Below, piece after piece: positions 17,016 through 24,627 of a stretch of 35,196 nucleotides of DNA (position 1 is the stretch's first letter; the number at the start of each line of letters is the position of its first letter). The translations under genes and the position numbers were made by a program. A model generated the notes under the pieces. The model searched no databases and was not told the origin of the DNA. It saw nothing but the letters and a program-made list of their open reading frames with translations. The stretch is taken from contig JAISPG010000010.1 of NCBI GenBank assembly GCA_031275085.1, forward strand, positions 1 to 35,196. The letters are read 5' to 3'. The DNA is from Bacteroidales bacterium. Its GTDB lineage: Bacteria > Bacteroidota > Bacteroidia > Bacteroidales > ML635J-15.

Positions 17016-19090
17016 TTTATATTTTCCTTCAAAACGCCAGATTAACGCTGATTCCAATGGTCGGTATCATCATTTCATTGATTGGTACATTTGCGGCATT
17101 ATGGTTGGCAGGTTTCAGTATAAATTTGCTGACATTGTTTGCGCTTGTGCTTGCTATCGGCACGGTGGTCGACGATGCTATTATTGTTGTGGAAGCGATA
17201 CAGGCGAAACTCGACCAAGGTTACAAATCCGCTTATCAGGCAACTGTGGATGGAATGAAGGGAATCACTTCGCCGATTATTGTCAGTACCATGATTTTTA
17301 TGGCGGTTTTTATTCCTGTAACTTTTATGGGCGGCACATCGGGAACATTTTTTACGCAATTCGGAGTAACAATGGCAGTTGCGGTTGGTATTTCCGCTGT
17401 AAATGCCTTAACGCTTAGTCCTGCATTATGCGCTTTATTAATTCGTCCCGAAAAAGATTCAGGCGAAGGCGGAAAATCATTTCAACAACGTTTCCGCAAA
17501 GGATTCAATACTGCATTTCATACAATTACAAATCGTTATGCTGGAGGAGTGAAATTTTTACTGAAACGTAAATGGTTGGCAGGCGGAATATTGGCGGTAG
17601 CAATAGCATTGCTTGTTTTAGCAATGACGAATACAAAAACCGGACTTGTCCCTGATGAAGACCAGGGAATGCTTTTTGTCAATGTAAATACGGCTCCCGG
17701 AACCACGCTCAGTCAAACGCAAGAAGTGATGACGAAAGTGGAAGAAGTGATTAAAACGATTCCGCAAGTTGCCGAATATTCCAACAATGCCGGTTTCGGA
17801 ATGCTTTCGGGACAAACGCCTACTACCGGAATGATTATGGTGCGTTTGAAAGATTGGAGCGAACGCAAAGGCAAAAATGACGATATTAATTCTGTTATAA
17901 ATGAAATTTATGCACGTACTGCCAATATCAAAAACGCACAAATTTTTGTGATGGCCCCGCCGATGATTATCGGATATGGCGCCGGAGACGGATTTGAACT
18001 CTATACGCAGGATAGAGCAGGAAATTCGGTTGAAGATTTATATTATGCAACACAGGATTTTGTTGCAAAACTCAACGAACGTCCCGAAATCGGAATGGCA
18101 TATTTCACATTTGACATTAAATATCCGCAGTATTCTGTGGAAGTCGATTTTACAAAATGCAAACGGCAGGGAATTTCACCAAATGAGGTTTTATCTACTA
18201 TTTCAAGTTATTACGGCGGAGTTTATAGTTCCGACATCAACCGTTTTTCAAAAGTTTATCGCGTGATGATGCAGGCTTCGCCCGAATATCGTTTAGACAA
18301 GGAATCGCTCAATAATATTTTTGTAAAAACGAACGAAGGAATGGCGCCTGTCGGTCAGTTTGTTACATTGACAAAAACATATGGCTCTGAAAATATCAGC
18401 CGTTTCAATATGTTTAATTCGATTGCGATAAATGGCTCTTTAGCAGATGGTTATAGTTCGGGTGATGCCATTACCGCTATAAAAGAAATAGCGCAACAAT
18501 ATCTTCCGACAGGATATGGCTATGAATTTGGAGGAATGAGCCGCGAAGAATCGGGAAGTTCCAACAATACCATCATTGTCATCGCTTTGTGTATGTTGTT
18601 CATCTTCTTGATTCTATCAGCATTGTACGAAAGTTTTTTGATTCCGTTTGCCGTGATTCTGTCCGTTCCCATCGGATTGATGGGCAGCTTTTTGTTCACA
18701 TGGATATTCGGATTGGAAAACAATATTTATCTGCAAACTGGCGTGATAATGCTCATCGGATTGCTCTCCAAAACCGCTATCCTAATCACCGAATTGGCGC
18801 AACGCTACAGAAAAGAAGGATTAAGCATTTTCGATTCTGCTTTACGAGCCGCCAAAGAGCGTCTTCGTCCTATTTTAATGACTGCCTTAACTATGATAGT
18901 GGGATTGCTCCCATTGGTATTTGCATCGGGAGCGGGAGCAAATGGAAATATTTCACTCGGAGTAGGAACTGTTTTCGGCATGACGATAGGAACTTTGGCG
19001 TTGCTGTTTATTACGCCGACTTTGTTTGCTGTGATGCAATATTTGCAGGAAAAAGTTCCATCGAAACTAAAGATGGAAATTAAAAAATAA
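17000..19090 (+). CDS. RND efflux permease, C-terminal part (frameshifted)
   Basis: This frame carries the rest of the AcrB-like pump, beginning at a GTG inside TM2 (VVILVVYIFLQNARLTLIP). That codon is not a natural start, so the fragment is either not translated or part of one protein with the preceding frame. It contains the proton-relay Asp pair in TM4 (GTVVDDAIIVVEAI) and the TM10 Lys in LLSKTAILITELAQRYRKEG. It also has the second periplasmic half and the last transmembrane helices, so every key residue for pumping is kept. The intact downstream frame with no further stops suggests the lesion is recent or a sequencing error. The MATE gene follows after a palindromic repeat. Confidence 0.9.
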   Translation: MVILVVYIFLQNARLTLIPMVGIIISLIGTFAALWLAGFSINLLTLFALVLAIGTVVDDAIIVVEAIQAKLDQGYKSAYQATVDGMKGITSPIIVSTMIFMAVFIPVTFMGGTSGTFFTQFGVTMAVAVGISAVNALTLSPALCALLIRPEKDSGEGGKSFQQRFRKGFNTAFHTITNRYAGGVKFLLKRKWLAGGILAVAIALLVLAMTNTKTGLVPDEDQGMLFVNVNTAPGTTLSQTQEVMTKVEEVIKTIPQVAEYSNNAGFGMLSGQTPTTGMIMVRLKDWSERKGKNDDINSVINEIYARTANIKNAQIFVMAPPMIIGYGAGDGFELYTQDRAGNSVEDLYYATQDFVAKLNERPEIGMAYFTFDIKYPQYSVEVDFTKCKRQGISPNEVLSTISSYYGGVYSSDINRFSKVYRVMMQASPEYRLDKESLNNIFVKTNEGMAPVGQFVTLTKTYGSENISRFNMFNSIAINGSLADGYSSGDAITAIKEIAQQYLPTGYGYEFGGMSREESGSSNNTIIVIALCMLFIFLILSALYESFLIPFAVILSVPIGLMGSFLFTWIFGLENNIYLQTGVIMLIGLLSKTAILITELAQRYRKEGLSIFDSALRAAKERLRPILMTALTMIVGLLPLVFASGAGANGNISLGVGTVFGMTIGTLALLFITPTLFAVMQYLQEKVPSKLKMEIKK

Positions 19091-19106
19091 AAATTATTAT
19101 TCCATT

Positions 19107-19192
19107 CTTGCCACGAAGTGGCAAGTTAATTCAGCCCAATGGCAACGCCTTGGGTAAAAGGACAAAACAAAAGACAAACGGGCTGAAAGCCC
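19107..19192. repeat. Three consecutive short palindromes (REP-like element)
   Basis: Three hairpins follow each other. CTTGCCAC-GAA-GTGGCAAG is at 19107-19125. CCCAA and GGC pair with GCC and TTGGG around an AAC loop and one bulged T at 19135-19154. GGGCT-GAA-AGCCC is at 19180-19192. The first and third are followed by the same word, AAGTTAAT. This is the look of a repetitive extragenic palindrome. A related single hairpin AGTTGC/GCAACT lies at 20592-20610, after the MATE gene. Confidence 0.75.
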
Positions 19193-19221
19193 AAGTTAAT
19201 AAAGAAATTAAAACAAGAAAA

Positions 19222-20550
19222 TTGAAAAATAGCGTCGACATATTAGGCACACAAAAAGAGGGAAAGCTATTATACCAATATGCTTTGCCGTCGATTATCG
19301 CAATGGTTGCGCAATCATTGTACAACCTTGTTGATAGCGTTTTCATAGGTCATGGAATTGGTGTTTTGGCGATTGCAGCTTTGTCAATAGCGTTGCCGTT
19401 AATGAATTTGAGTTCTGCTTTAGGTTCATTGGTCGGCACTGGGGCATCAACGCTCATAGCGCTTAAATTAGGAGAGAATGATAAAAAATCGGCAAGTCTC
19501 TGTGCCGGAAATGTTGTTTTGTTGAATTTGATCATCGGTGTATGTTACACGGTTTTAGTTTTAATATTTTTAGACCCGATTCTGATATTTTTTGGAGCAA
19601 GCGAAGACACGCTTCCGTTTGCATGGGATTATATGCAAATCATAATCATCGGGAATATTTTTACCCAATTATTCATCGGATTAAATGAAGTAATACGTTC
19701 ATCGGGCTATCCGCAGAAAGCGATGAAATTGATTTTACTGGCTGTTATTCTCAACTGCTTCTTGGACGCTCTTTTTATTTTCGGATTTGGCTGGGGTATC
19801 AAAGGAGCTGCGTATGCGACTGTTTTGGCGCAAATTATTGCCTTAATGTTTGAAATAAAACATTTGACAAACAAAGCTCATGTTATTCATTTTAAACGCG
19901 ATATCTTTCATTTTAAAAAGAATATTGCTTTGCGAATTATTACAATTGGTCTCTCGCCGTTTATTGTTAATCTTTGTAGCAGCTTGGTAGTCATTATATT
20001 CAACAATAAATTCAAACAATATGGCGGTGATTTGTATATCGCCTCATACGGAATAGTCAACAGATTGCTTACCATTGTCTTTATGATTCTGATAGGATTG
20101 GCGCAGGGAATACAGCCGGTACTCGGATATAATTTCGGGGCAAAATTGTATTCGCGAGTAAAGAAAACATTGAACTTAACGTTATTATGCGGAATCGGGA
20201 TTGCCGGTTTTGCATTTATTCTTTTTCAATCTTTTCCGGAATTATTGAGCAAATTATTTACCCTTGATTCGAAATTAATCGGCTTGTCTTCAAAAGGATT
20301 ACGTATTATGAGCACCATGTTGCCTTTGGTCGGGTTTCAGGTTGTCGCCTCCAATTTCTTTTTATCTATCGGCTACGCTAAAAAATCAATATTCCTTTCG
20401 CTTACGCGCCAATTTTTATTTCTTATTCCTTTTATTCTGATATTACCGGCATTGTGGGGTATCAATGGTGTTTGGGCAAGCGCCCCAGTTGCCGATTTTA
20501 TTGCAGCTGCTGTTACTGGAATAATGTTATTATTTCAAGTTAAAAATTAA
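19222..20550 (+). CDS. MATE-family multidrug/Na+ or H+ antiporter
   Basis: The product is a twelve-helix MATE exporter. Motifs include KLLYQYALPSIIAMVAQSLYN at the front, DSVFIGHGIGVLAIAALSIALPL in helices 1-2, SSALGSLVGTGASTLIA, and the second-half repeat LFIGLNEVIRSSGYPQKAM. No ATG precedes the first membrane helix. The open frame reaches back to a TTG at 19108, but that part translates the palindromic repeat, so I prefer the TTG at 19222. This gives 442 aa, a normal MATE length, and begins just before the family's short N-terminal lead (ILGTQKEGKLL). It sits between an RND permease and an outer-membrane channel gene, an unusual place for a MATE pump. Substrates are unknown. Confidence 0.87.
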   Translation: MKNSVDILGTQKEGKLLYQYALPSIIAMVAQSLYNLVDSVFIGHGIGVLAIAALSIALPLMNLSSALGSLVGTGASTLIALKLGENDKKSASLCAGNVVLLNLIIGVCYTVLVLIFLDPILIFFGASEDTLPFAWDYMQIIIIGNIFTQLFIGLNEVIRSSGYPQKAMKLILLAVILNCFLDALFIFGFGWGIKGAAYATVLAQIIALMFEIKHLTNKAHVIHFKRDIFHFKKNIALRIITIGLSPFIVNLCSSLVVIIFNNKFKQYGGDLYIASYGIVNRLLTIVFMILIGLAQGIQPVLGYNFGAKLYSRVKKTLNLTLLCGIGIAGFAFILFQSFPELLSKLFTLDSKLIGLSSKGLRIMSTMLPLVGFQVVASNFFLSIGYAKKSIFLSLTRQFLFLIPFILILPALWGINGVWASAPVADFIAAAVTGIMLLFQVKN

Positions 20551-20675
20551 GAGCTAAGAGTTGAAAATGAGGAAAATATATCAAATAACCGAGTTGCCTG
20601 CTTTGCAACTTTTACGAAAAACTTTCTATTTTTTGCAGTTAAATAAAAATATATCTAATTCATAATATAAATTAT

Positions 20676-22070
20676 ATGTTTATGTATCAAAATACAAAAT
20701 CGAAGATTAAACTCTTAATTCTTAACTCTTCACTCTTAATTCTCGTCAGCGGTTGCGGAATCTATACAAAATATTCCCGTCCTGAAGAAATCCGTACAGA
20801 CAATATTTTCGGCGAAAACGTAGAAACAACCGATACAACAACTATAGGAAATCTGCAATGGACAGAAGTATATTCCGATTCTTACTTGCAAGAATTGATT
20901 CAGAAAGGTTTGGAAAATAACACCGATTTGCAAATCGCACGGTTACGAATCAATCAGGCGCAGGCGTCGTTGAAATCGGCGAAATTGGCATATACGCCTT
21001 CTGTATCTGTTAATCCGTCCGGAACCATCAGCAGTTTTGACGGACAATCGTCAAGCAAGACTTACGAATTGCCAGTAAGCGCAAGTTGGGAAATAGACAT
21101 TTTTGGAAAGTTGACCAATCAAAAACGACAATCAGAGGCAACTCTCGAAGAAAGCGAAGCCTACAAACAAGCCGTTCAATCCCAATTGATTGCCAATATT
21201 GCCAACTATTATTACACATTGTTGATGCTTGACGAACAATTGCGGGTATCACAACAGACCGCCGAAAATTGGAAAGGCAATGTTAAAACCTTGCATGCAT
21301 TAAAGAAAGCAGGCGAAACCAACGAAGCCGCTGTTTCGCAAGCGGAAGCCAACAAATGTTCGGTGGACGCTTCGGTGTTAAATCTAAAATTGCAAATTAC
21401 GGAAATCCAAAATTCGTTATGTGCTTTGCTCGGCGATGTTCCGCAAACGATAGAACGCGGAAGTTTTAAAAATCAAACCTTTCCGCAAGAATTATCCGTA
21501 GGCATTCCTGTTCAGTTGCTTTCTAACCGCCCTGATGTAAAATATGCCGAAGCCTCGTTGAAGAAAGCATTTTACTATACTAACGAAGCGCGTTCCTATT
21601 TTTATCCTTCGCTGAATTTGAGCGGAATGTTAGGTTGGACAAACAGTGGCGGCGGCATCGTTACCAATCCCGGCGCATTGATTTGGCAAGCAGTTGGTTC
21701 GCTCACTCAACCTATTTTCAATCAAGGAACCAACAAAGCTCGCTTCGAAATTGCCAAATCCCAACAAGAGGAAGCAAAACTAACTTTCCAACAAACCATT
21801 TTAGATGCGGGAGCGGAAGTCAATACCAATCTTGCCAAATATCAAACTGCGAAAGAGAAAGTCGCCCTTTACGAAAAACAAATTCAACTGCTTGAATCTG
21901 CCGTCAAATCAACCCAACTGTTGATGCAACACGGAACAATAAATTATCTCGAAGTACTCACGGCGCAACAAACTTTATTAGATGCAGAGCTTTCGCAAAT
22001 TTCTAATCGCTTTGATGAAATACAAAGTGTTATTAATTTGTATAGCGCGTTGGGAGGAGGAAGTAACTAA
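20676..22070 (+). CDS. TolC/OprM-type outer-membrane efflux lipoprotein
   Basis: This is the outer-membrane channel of the tripartite pump. The 464-aa product has a lipoprotein signal ending LVSGC (Cys27). It then has the OprM/NodT-type pattern of two homologous outer-membrane efflux repeats: about 60-250 (DLQIARLRINQAQASLKSAK, then SWEIDIFGKL) and about 270-460 (LLSNRPDVKYAEASLKKA, then QPIFNQGTNKARFE). It closes the operon after the adaptor, the broken permease and the MATE gene. The 125-bp gap before it includes a hairpin and an imperfect -7 box (TATTTTTTG near 20625), so it may also have its own promoter. Codon use resembles the other efflux genes. Confidence 0.93.
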   Translation: MFMYQNTKSKIKLLILNSSLLILVSGCGIYTKYSRPEEIRTDNIFGENVETTDTTTIGNLQWTEVYSDSYLQELIQKGLENNTDLQIARLRINQAQASLKSAKLAYTPSVSVNPSGTISSFDGQSSSKTYELPVSASWEIDIFGKLTNQKRQSEATLEESEAYKQAVQSQLIANIANYYYTLLMLDEQLRVSQQTAENWKGNVKTLHALKKAGETNEAAVSQAEANKCSVDASVLNLKLQITEIQNSLCALLGDVPQTIERGSFKNQTFPQELSVGIPVQLLSNRPDVKYAEASLKKAFYYTNEARSYFYPSLNLSGMLGWTNSGGGIVTNPGALIWQAVGSLTQPIFNQGTNKARFEIAKSQQEEAKLTFQQTILDAGAEVNTNLAKYQTAKEKVALYEKQIQLLESAVKSTQLLMQHGTINYLEVLTAQQTLLDAELSQISNRFDEIQSVINLYSALGGGSN

Positions 22071-22118
22071 AATTGAAAGATTTTTATAACTTTGGAAATA
22101 GTAAAGAGTAGCAAAACG

Positions 22119-22244
22119 GCATTAACAAGCAGTTTGAACGCAATGCGGGTGTAGTCCCGCAGAAAGTGCGTACAAAATTGGAAGTTTATCTCCCGCAGGA
22201 AAGTTCTGGAAACCCGCACTGCGTCAAGCTGCTGCCCGTTGTGT
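22119..22244. repeat. attC-like imperfect inverted repeat (upstream site)
   Basis: The left box GCATTAAC (22119-22126) continues as AACAAGCAG, matching the AACAAnnC start of integron attC sites. The arm 22129-22149 pairs with 22213-22232 at 18 positions, with one G-T wobble, one mismatch and one bulged A. The site ends in CCCGTTGTGT, with the expected GTT at 22238-22240. The 63-bp centre holds further small hairpins (TGCGGG/CCCGCA). Overall length is about 125 bp, like Vibrio VCR-type sites. The long-arm, short-bulge layout is visible in the sequence; the attC identity is inference. Confidence 0.65.
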
Positions 22245-23354
22245 GTCATGCACAAGTATCTTACAACATAATAAAATTAGATATGATTATACAGTTTTCG
22301 CACAATGGAAAAGAATTAAATATGACTTCAAAAAAGTCTGATAAATACCGATTTGAATCTTTATCTAGTGGTTATCGATTTTGGAATAATGAACCAAATC
22401 ATAAAAGAAAATTCATGAAACATAAAGGTTGGTATTTAGAAAATATTGGTAACAAATTTTCTATTATTCCACAACAAGCGGAATTATTTTTCTGGGGAGA
22501 GTGGGAACCGCAGTCTCGATTTGAATTAACTGGAAATCCATATTCAGCAAAAGGAGGTTTACCACATGCAATTCATTATCCTCTGTTTTCAAATAATAGT
22601 TTAGGTATTCATAATACAGATCCTTTTGTTTTTGGAGAATCATTTTATTACACAAACTGTAAGCAAAAACGAAAAGGGCGTGGGGAGGAGATGCTTAATT
22701 TATCAAGAGGTTCAATTATTCTATTTGGCTCTGAAATCAATAAGAGTGAGTTTATAATTGATACAGTTTTTGTCGTATCCAATAACGAAACTGTTAAAGA
22801 CTACAAAAATCACATTGATGATTATCCATATATTTTAAGACAGGTGACAATTGAATTAAAAGAAAGAGAATTGCAAGATTGGCATACATTATATAAAGGT
22901 CAAATGTATGATTTAAATAGTTCTTATGCTAAAAATATTGCATCTACATTTTGTTTTTTTCCATGCAAAGTGAATTGTGGAAATAAAGGATTTGAAAGGC
23001 CCATAATAAATTGGGAAGACTTCAACTTACAAAAACCAGGAGCAGGAACAGTACTTCACACAATTAAGGACATCGCAGAAAAGGAATTTTGGAATAAATT
23101 GGTTGAAGTGTTATTAAGAGAAGGTTATTCGTTAGGTGTACAATTAGACTATCCTTTGTTAGAAGAAATTATTGATATTTCGAAGTCAAAGAAGAATTCA
23201 AAAAACAGTTGTCATGTGAAAAAACACGAATGCACAACAAACTCTTAGCTTATCATAATATATGGCGCAAACTCGCATAAATTTGTGTGGGAATTTAGGA
23301 AGACGCTCATACGAACATTTTTGCCCCCCCCGCGCTATGACAAGCTGTCGGGCG
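22239..23354 (+). mobile_element. Putative integrase-less gene cassette
   Basis: The interval between the GTT cores of two attC-like sites contains exactly one gene plus its 3' site, the composition of an integron cassette. In a circular cassette the first bases after G should pair with the left box of its own attC. The cassette start GTTGTGT (22238-22244) is complementary to GCACAAC (23232-23238) at six of seven positions. The ORF starts 44 bp inside and its stop falls within the 3' site, as is common in cassettes. No integrase gene is in the window, so this resembles a cluster of attC sites lacking an integrase. The right boundary lies four bases before the lysC stop codon. Confidence 0.55.
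22283..23248 (+). CDS. Unrecognised cassette-borne protein, 321 aa
   Basis: I do not recognise a family with confidence. No signal peptide or membrane helix is present, so it is likely cytoplasmic. Notable parts are FFWGEWEPQS near residue 65, LPHAIHYPLF, DPFVFGESFYYTNCKQ near 125, and LSRGSIILFGSE followed by EFIIDTVFVV near 145-165. The last pattern is reminiscent of PUA-like nucleotide-modification domains, but that is only an impression. The C-terminus is Lys/Ser rich with two Cys-His pairs (SCHVKKHEC). The open frame extends upstream to GTG 22166, but that part translates the attC-like repeat; ATG 22283, or ATG 22322 (308 aa), is the real start. The codons are AT-rich, unlike the preceding efflux genes. 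Confidence 0.72.
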   Translation: MIIQFSHNGKELNMTSKKSDKYRFESLSSGYRFWNNEPNHKRKFMKHKGWYLENIGNKFSIIPQQAELFFWGEWEPQSRFELTGNPYSAKGGLPHAIHYPLFSNNSLGIHNTDPFVFGESFYYTNCKQKRKGRGEEMLNLSRGSIILFGSEINKSEFIIDTVFVVSNNETVKDYKNHIDDYPYILRQVTIELKERELQDWHTLYKGQMYDLNSSYAKNIASTFCFFPCKVNCGNKGFERPIINWEDFNLQKPGAGTVLHTIKDIAEKEFWNKLVEVLLREGYSLGVQLDYPLLEEIIDISKSKKNSKNSCHVKKHECTTNS

Positions 23355-23360
23355 TTATTC
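23232..23360. repeat. attC-like imperfect inverted repeat (downstream site)
   Basis: The left box GCACAAC (23232-23238) is followed by AACAAACTC. The arm AGCTTATCATA (23247-23257) plus GCGC (23265-23268) pairs with GCGC plus TATGACAAGCT (23332-23346), with one mismatch and a 7-base bulge. It ends in TCGGGCGTTATTC with GTT at 23354-23356. Length and layout parallel the upstream site. The left arm overlaps the end of the cassette gene and the right end overlaps the lysC stop codon. A run of eight C (23324-23331) lies next to the right arm. Confidence 0.6.
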
Positions 23361-24627
23361 AAATATTAGTCTCTCCAACATATTCCATAACAAACCTGGC
23401 GGTATTACGGCTTCTTTGTTCCAGCAATATCTTTCGCCCTTTTGTCATTTTTTCAATAGAATCCGGGTTATAATATCTTATGGTAATTAATTCTGTTTTC
23501 AAATTATATTTCACAAAATAATCTTCCTGTAACTCCGAAATCAGAGAGTCAAAGTTCCTGGAATCTCCATCAATTGATGCGGAAAAACTCACAGCCGAAT
23601 TTTGGGTAATATTTACTTTTATTTTATATTTAGCAAAAAGACCGAATATCTTACTCATATTTTCTTCCACTATAAAAGAAAAATCCTTGGACCAGATCGA
23701 CAATAAAGTCTGATTTGATTTTAAAATATATATAGGTATAAGATCCAATTTATAACTGAGTTCCTTTATTTCAGTCCCTTCGCTATCCGGGTCATAAAAG
23801 GATTTTACATATAACGGAATATTTTTATTTTCAATAGGTTTTATTGTTTTGGGATGAATAACTTTAGCTCCGTAAAATGCTAATTCGACTGCTTCCCTGA
23901 AAGATAGCACATTCAGCTTTTCTGCAAATTTAAATTTAGCAGGATCAGCATTCATAATTCCGGGAACGTCTTTCCATATCGTAACATTTTCGGCATCAAG
24001 CATATATGCAAGAGCAGATGCCGTATAATCAGAACCTTCCCTTCCAAGTGTAGTACAATTACTATTTATATCACGTCCGATAAATCCCTGGGTTATATAA
24101 ATATTATTACCGGTACAAAAAACATTTCTGGCTTTTTCTGTTGATCTTTCCCAAAGCATTTTAGCATCCCTATGGTTAGAGTCAGTAGTAATAACATCTC
24201 TTATATCTATAAAAACACTGTCCTTTCCAACTTCTTTAAGATACTCCGAAAAAATCACAGTACTGAACAATTCTCCAAAACTAACTATTCCGTCGTATTC
24301 CAAATCATAGTTTTTGGAAGGAGCAATGTTTATTCTTCCGTTTAATTCGTCAAAATACTTTCCCAACAGTTTTCTGACTTCTACAGAATGACCACCAAAT
24401 GCTTCATTGATATATTGAAAATGAAAATCCTTTATTTTTTCAAAAAGTAAAAATTTATCATCCTGATTATAAAAATATGAATTAACCAGTCTTTCCAGAG
24501 CATTAGTAGTTTTGTCGATAGCGGACACAACTACTATCAAATTATTATGTTTACTTATAATTTGAGCAACATTTTGCAATGCTAAAGCATTTTTTATTGA
24601 TGCTCCGCCAAATTTATAGACTTTCAT
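23359..24627 (-). CDS. lysC: Aspartate kinase
   Basis: Aspartate kinase phosphorylates aspartate to start the lysine, threonine and methionine pathway. The product (422 aa from ATG 24627) opens with MKVYKFGGASI, the phosphate-binding start used by Bacteroidota homologues. It has DYDGIVSFGEL-like residues (YDGIVSFGELFS), FIGRDINSNCTTLGREGSDYTASALA for ATP/aspartate binding, and TIWKDVPGIMNADPAKF. The last 120 residues form the ACT regulatory region, suggesting feedback control. It is monofunctional, with no homoserine dehydrogenase part. ATG 24627 is preferred over TTG 24633. The start overlaps the end of the upstream AI-2E permease gene by 14 bp, so the two genes are translationally coupled. 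The stop codon touches the cassette site. Confidence 0.94.
   Translation of the reverse strand: MKVYKFGGASIKNALALQNVAQIISKHNNLIVVVSAIDKTTNALERLVNSYFYNQDDKFLLFEKIKDFHFQYINEAFGGHSVEVRKLLGKYFDELNGRINIAPSKNYDLEYDGIVSFGELFSTVIFSEYLKEVGKDSVFIDIRDVITTDSNHRDAKMLWERSTEKARNVFCTGNNIYITQGFIGRDINSNCTTLGREGSDYTASALAYMLDAENVTIWKDVPGIMNADPAKFKFAEKLNVLSFREAVELAFYGAKVIHPKTIKPIENKNIPLYVKSFYDPDSEGTEIKELSYKLDLIPIYILKSNQTLLSIWSKDFSFIVEENMSKIFGLFAKYKIKVNITQNSAVSFSASIDGDSRNFDSLISELQEDYFVKYNLKTELITIRYYNPDSIEKMTKGRKILLEQRSRNTARFVMEYVGETNI

Noticed and set aside
16293..18723. Antisense and alternate-frame open frames inside the efflux genes
   Set aside because: They lie wholly inside well-supported RND permease coding sequence and have no recognisable motifs; they are shadows of its codon bias.
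19108..19221. N-terminal extension of the MATE protein from TTG 19108
   Set aside because: The extension translates the three palindromes and gives a basic leader not found in MATE proteins.
22166..22282. N-terminal extension of the cassette gene from GTG 22166
   Set aside because: These codons translate the central loop and right arm of the attC-like element; ATG 22283 or 22322 is the plausible start.
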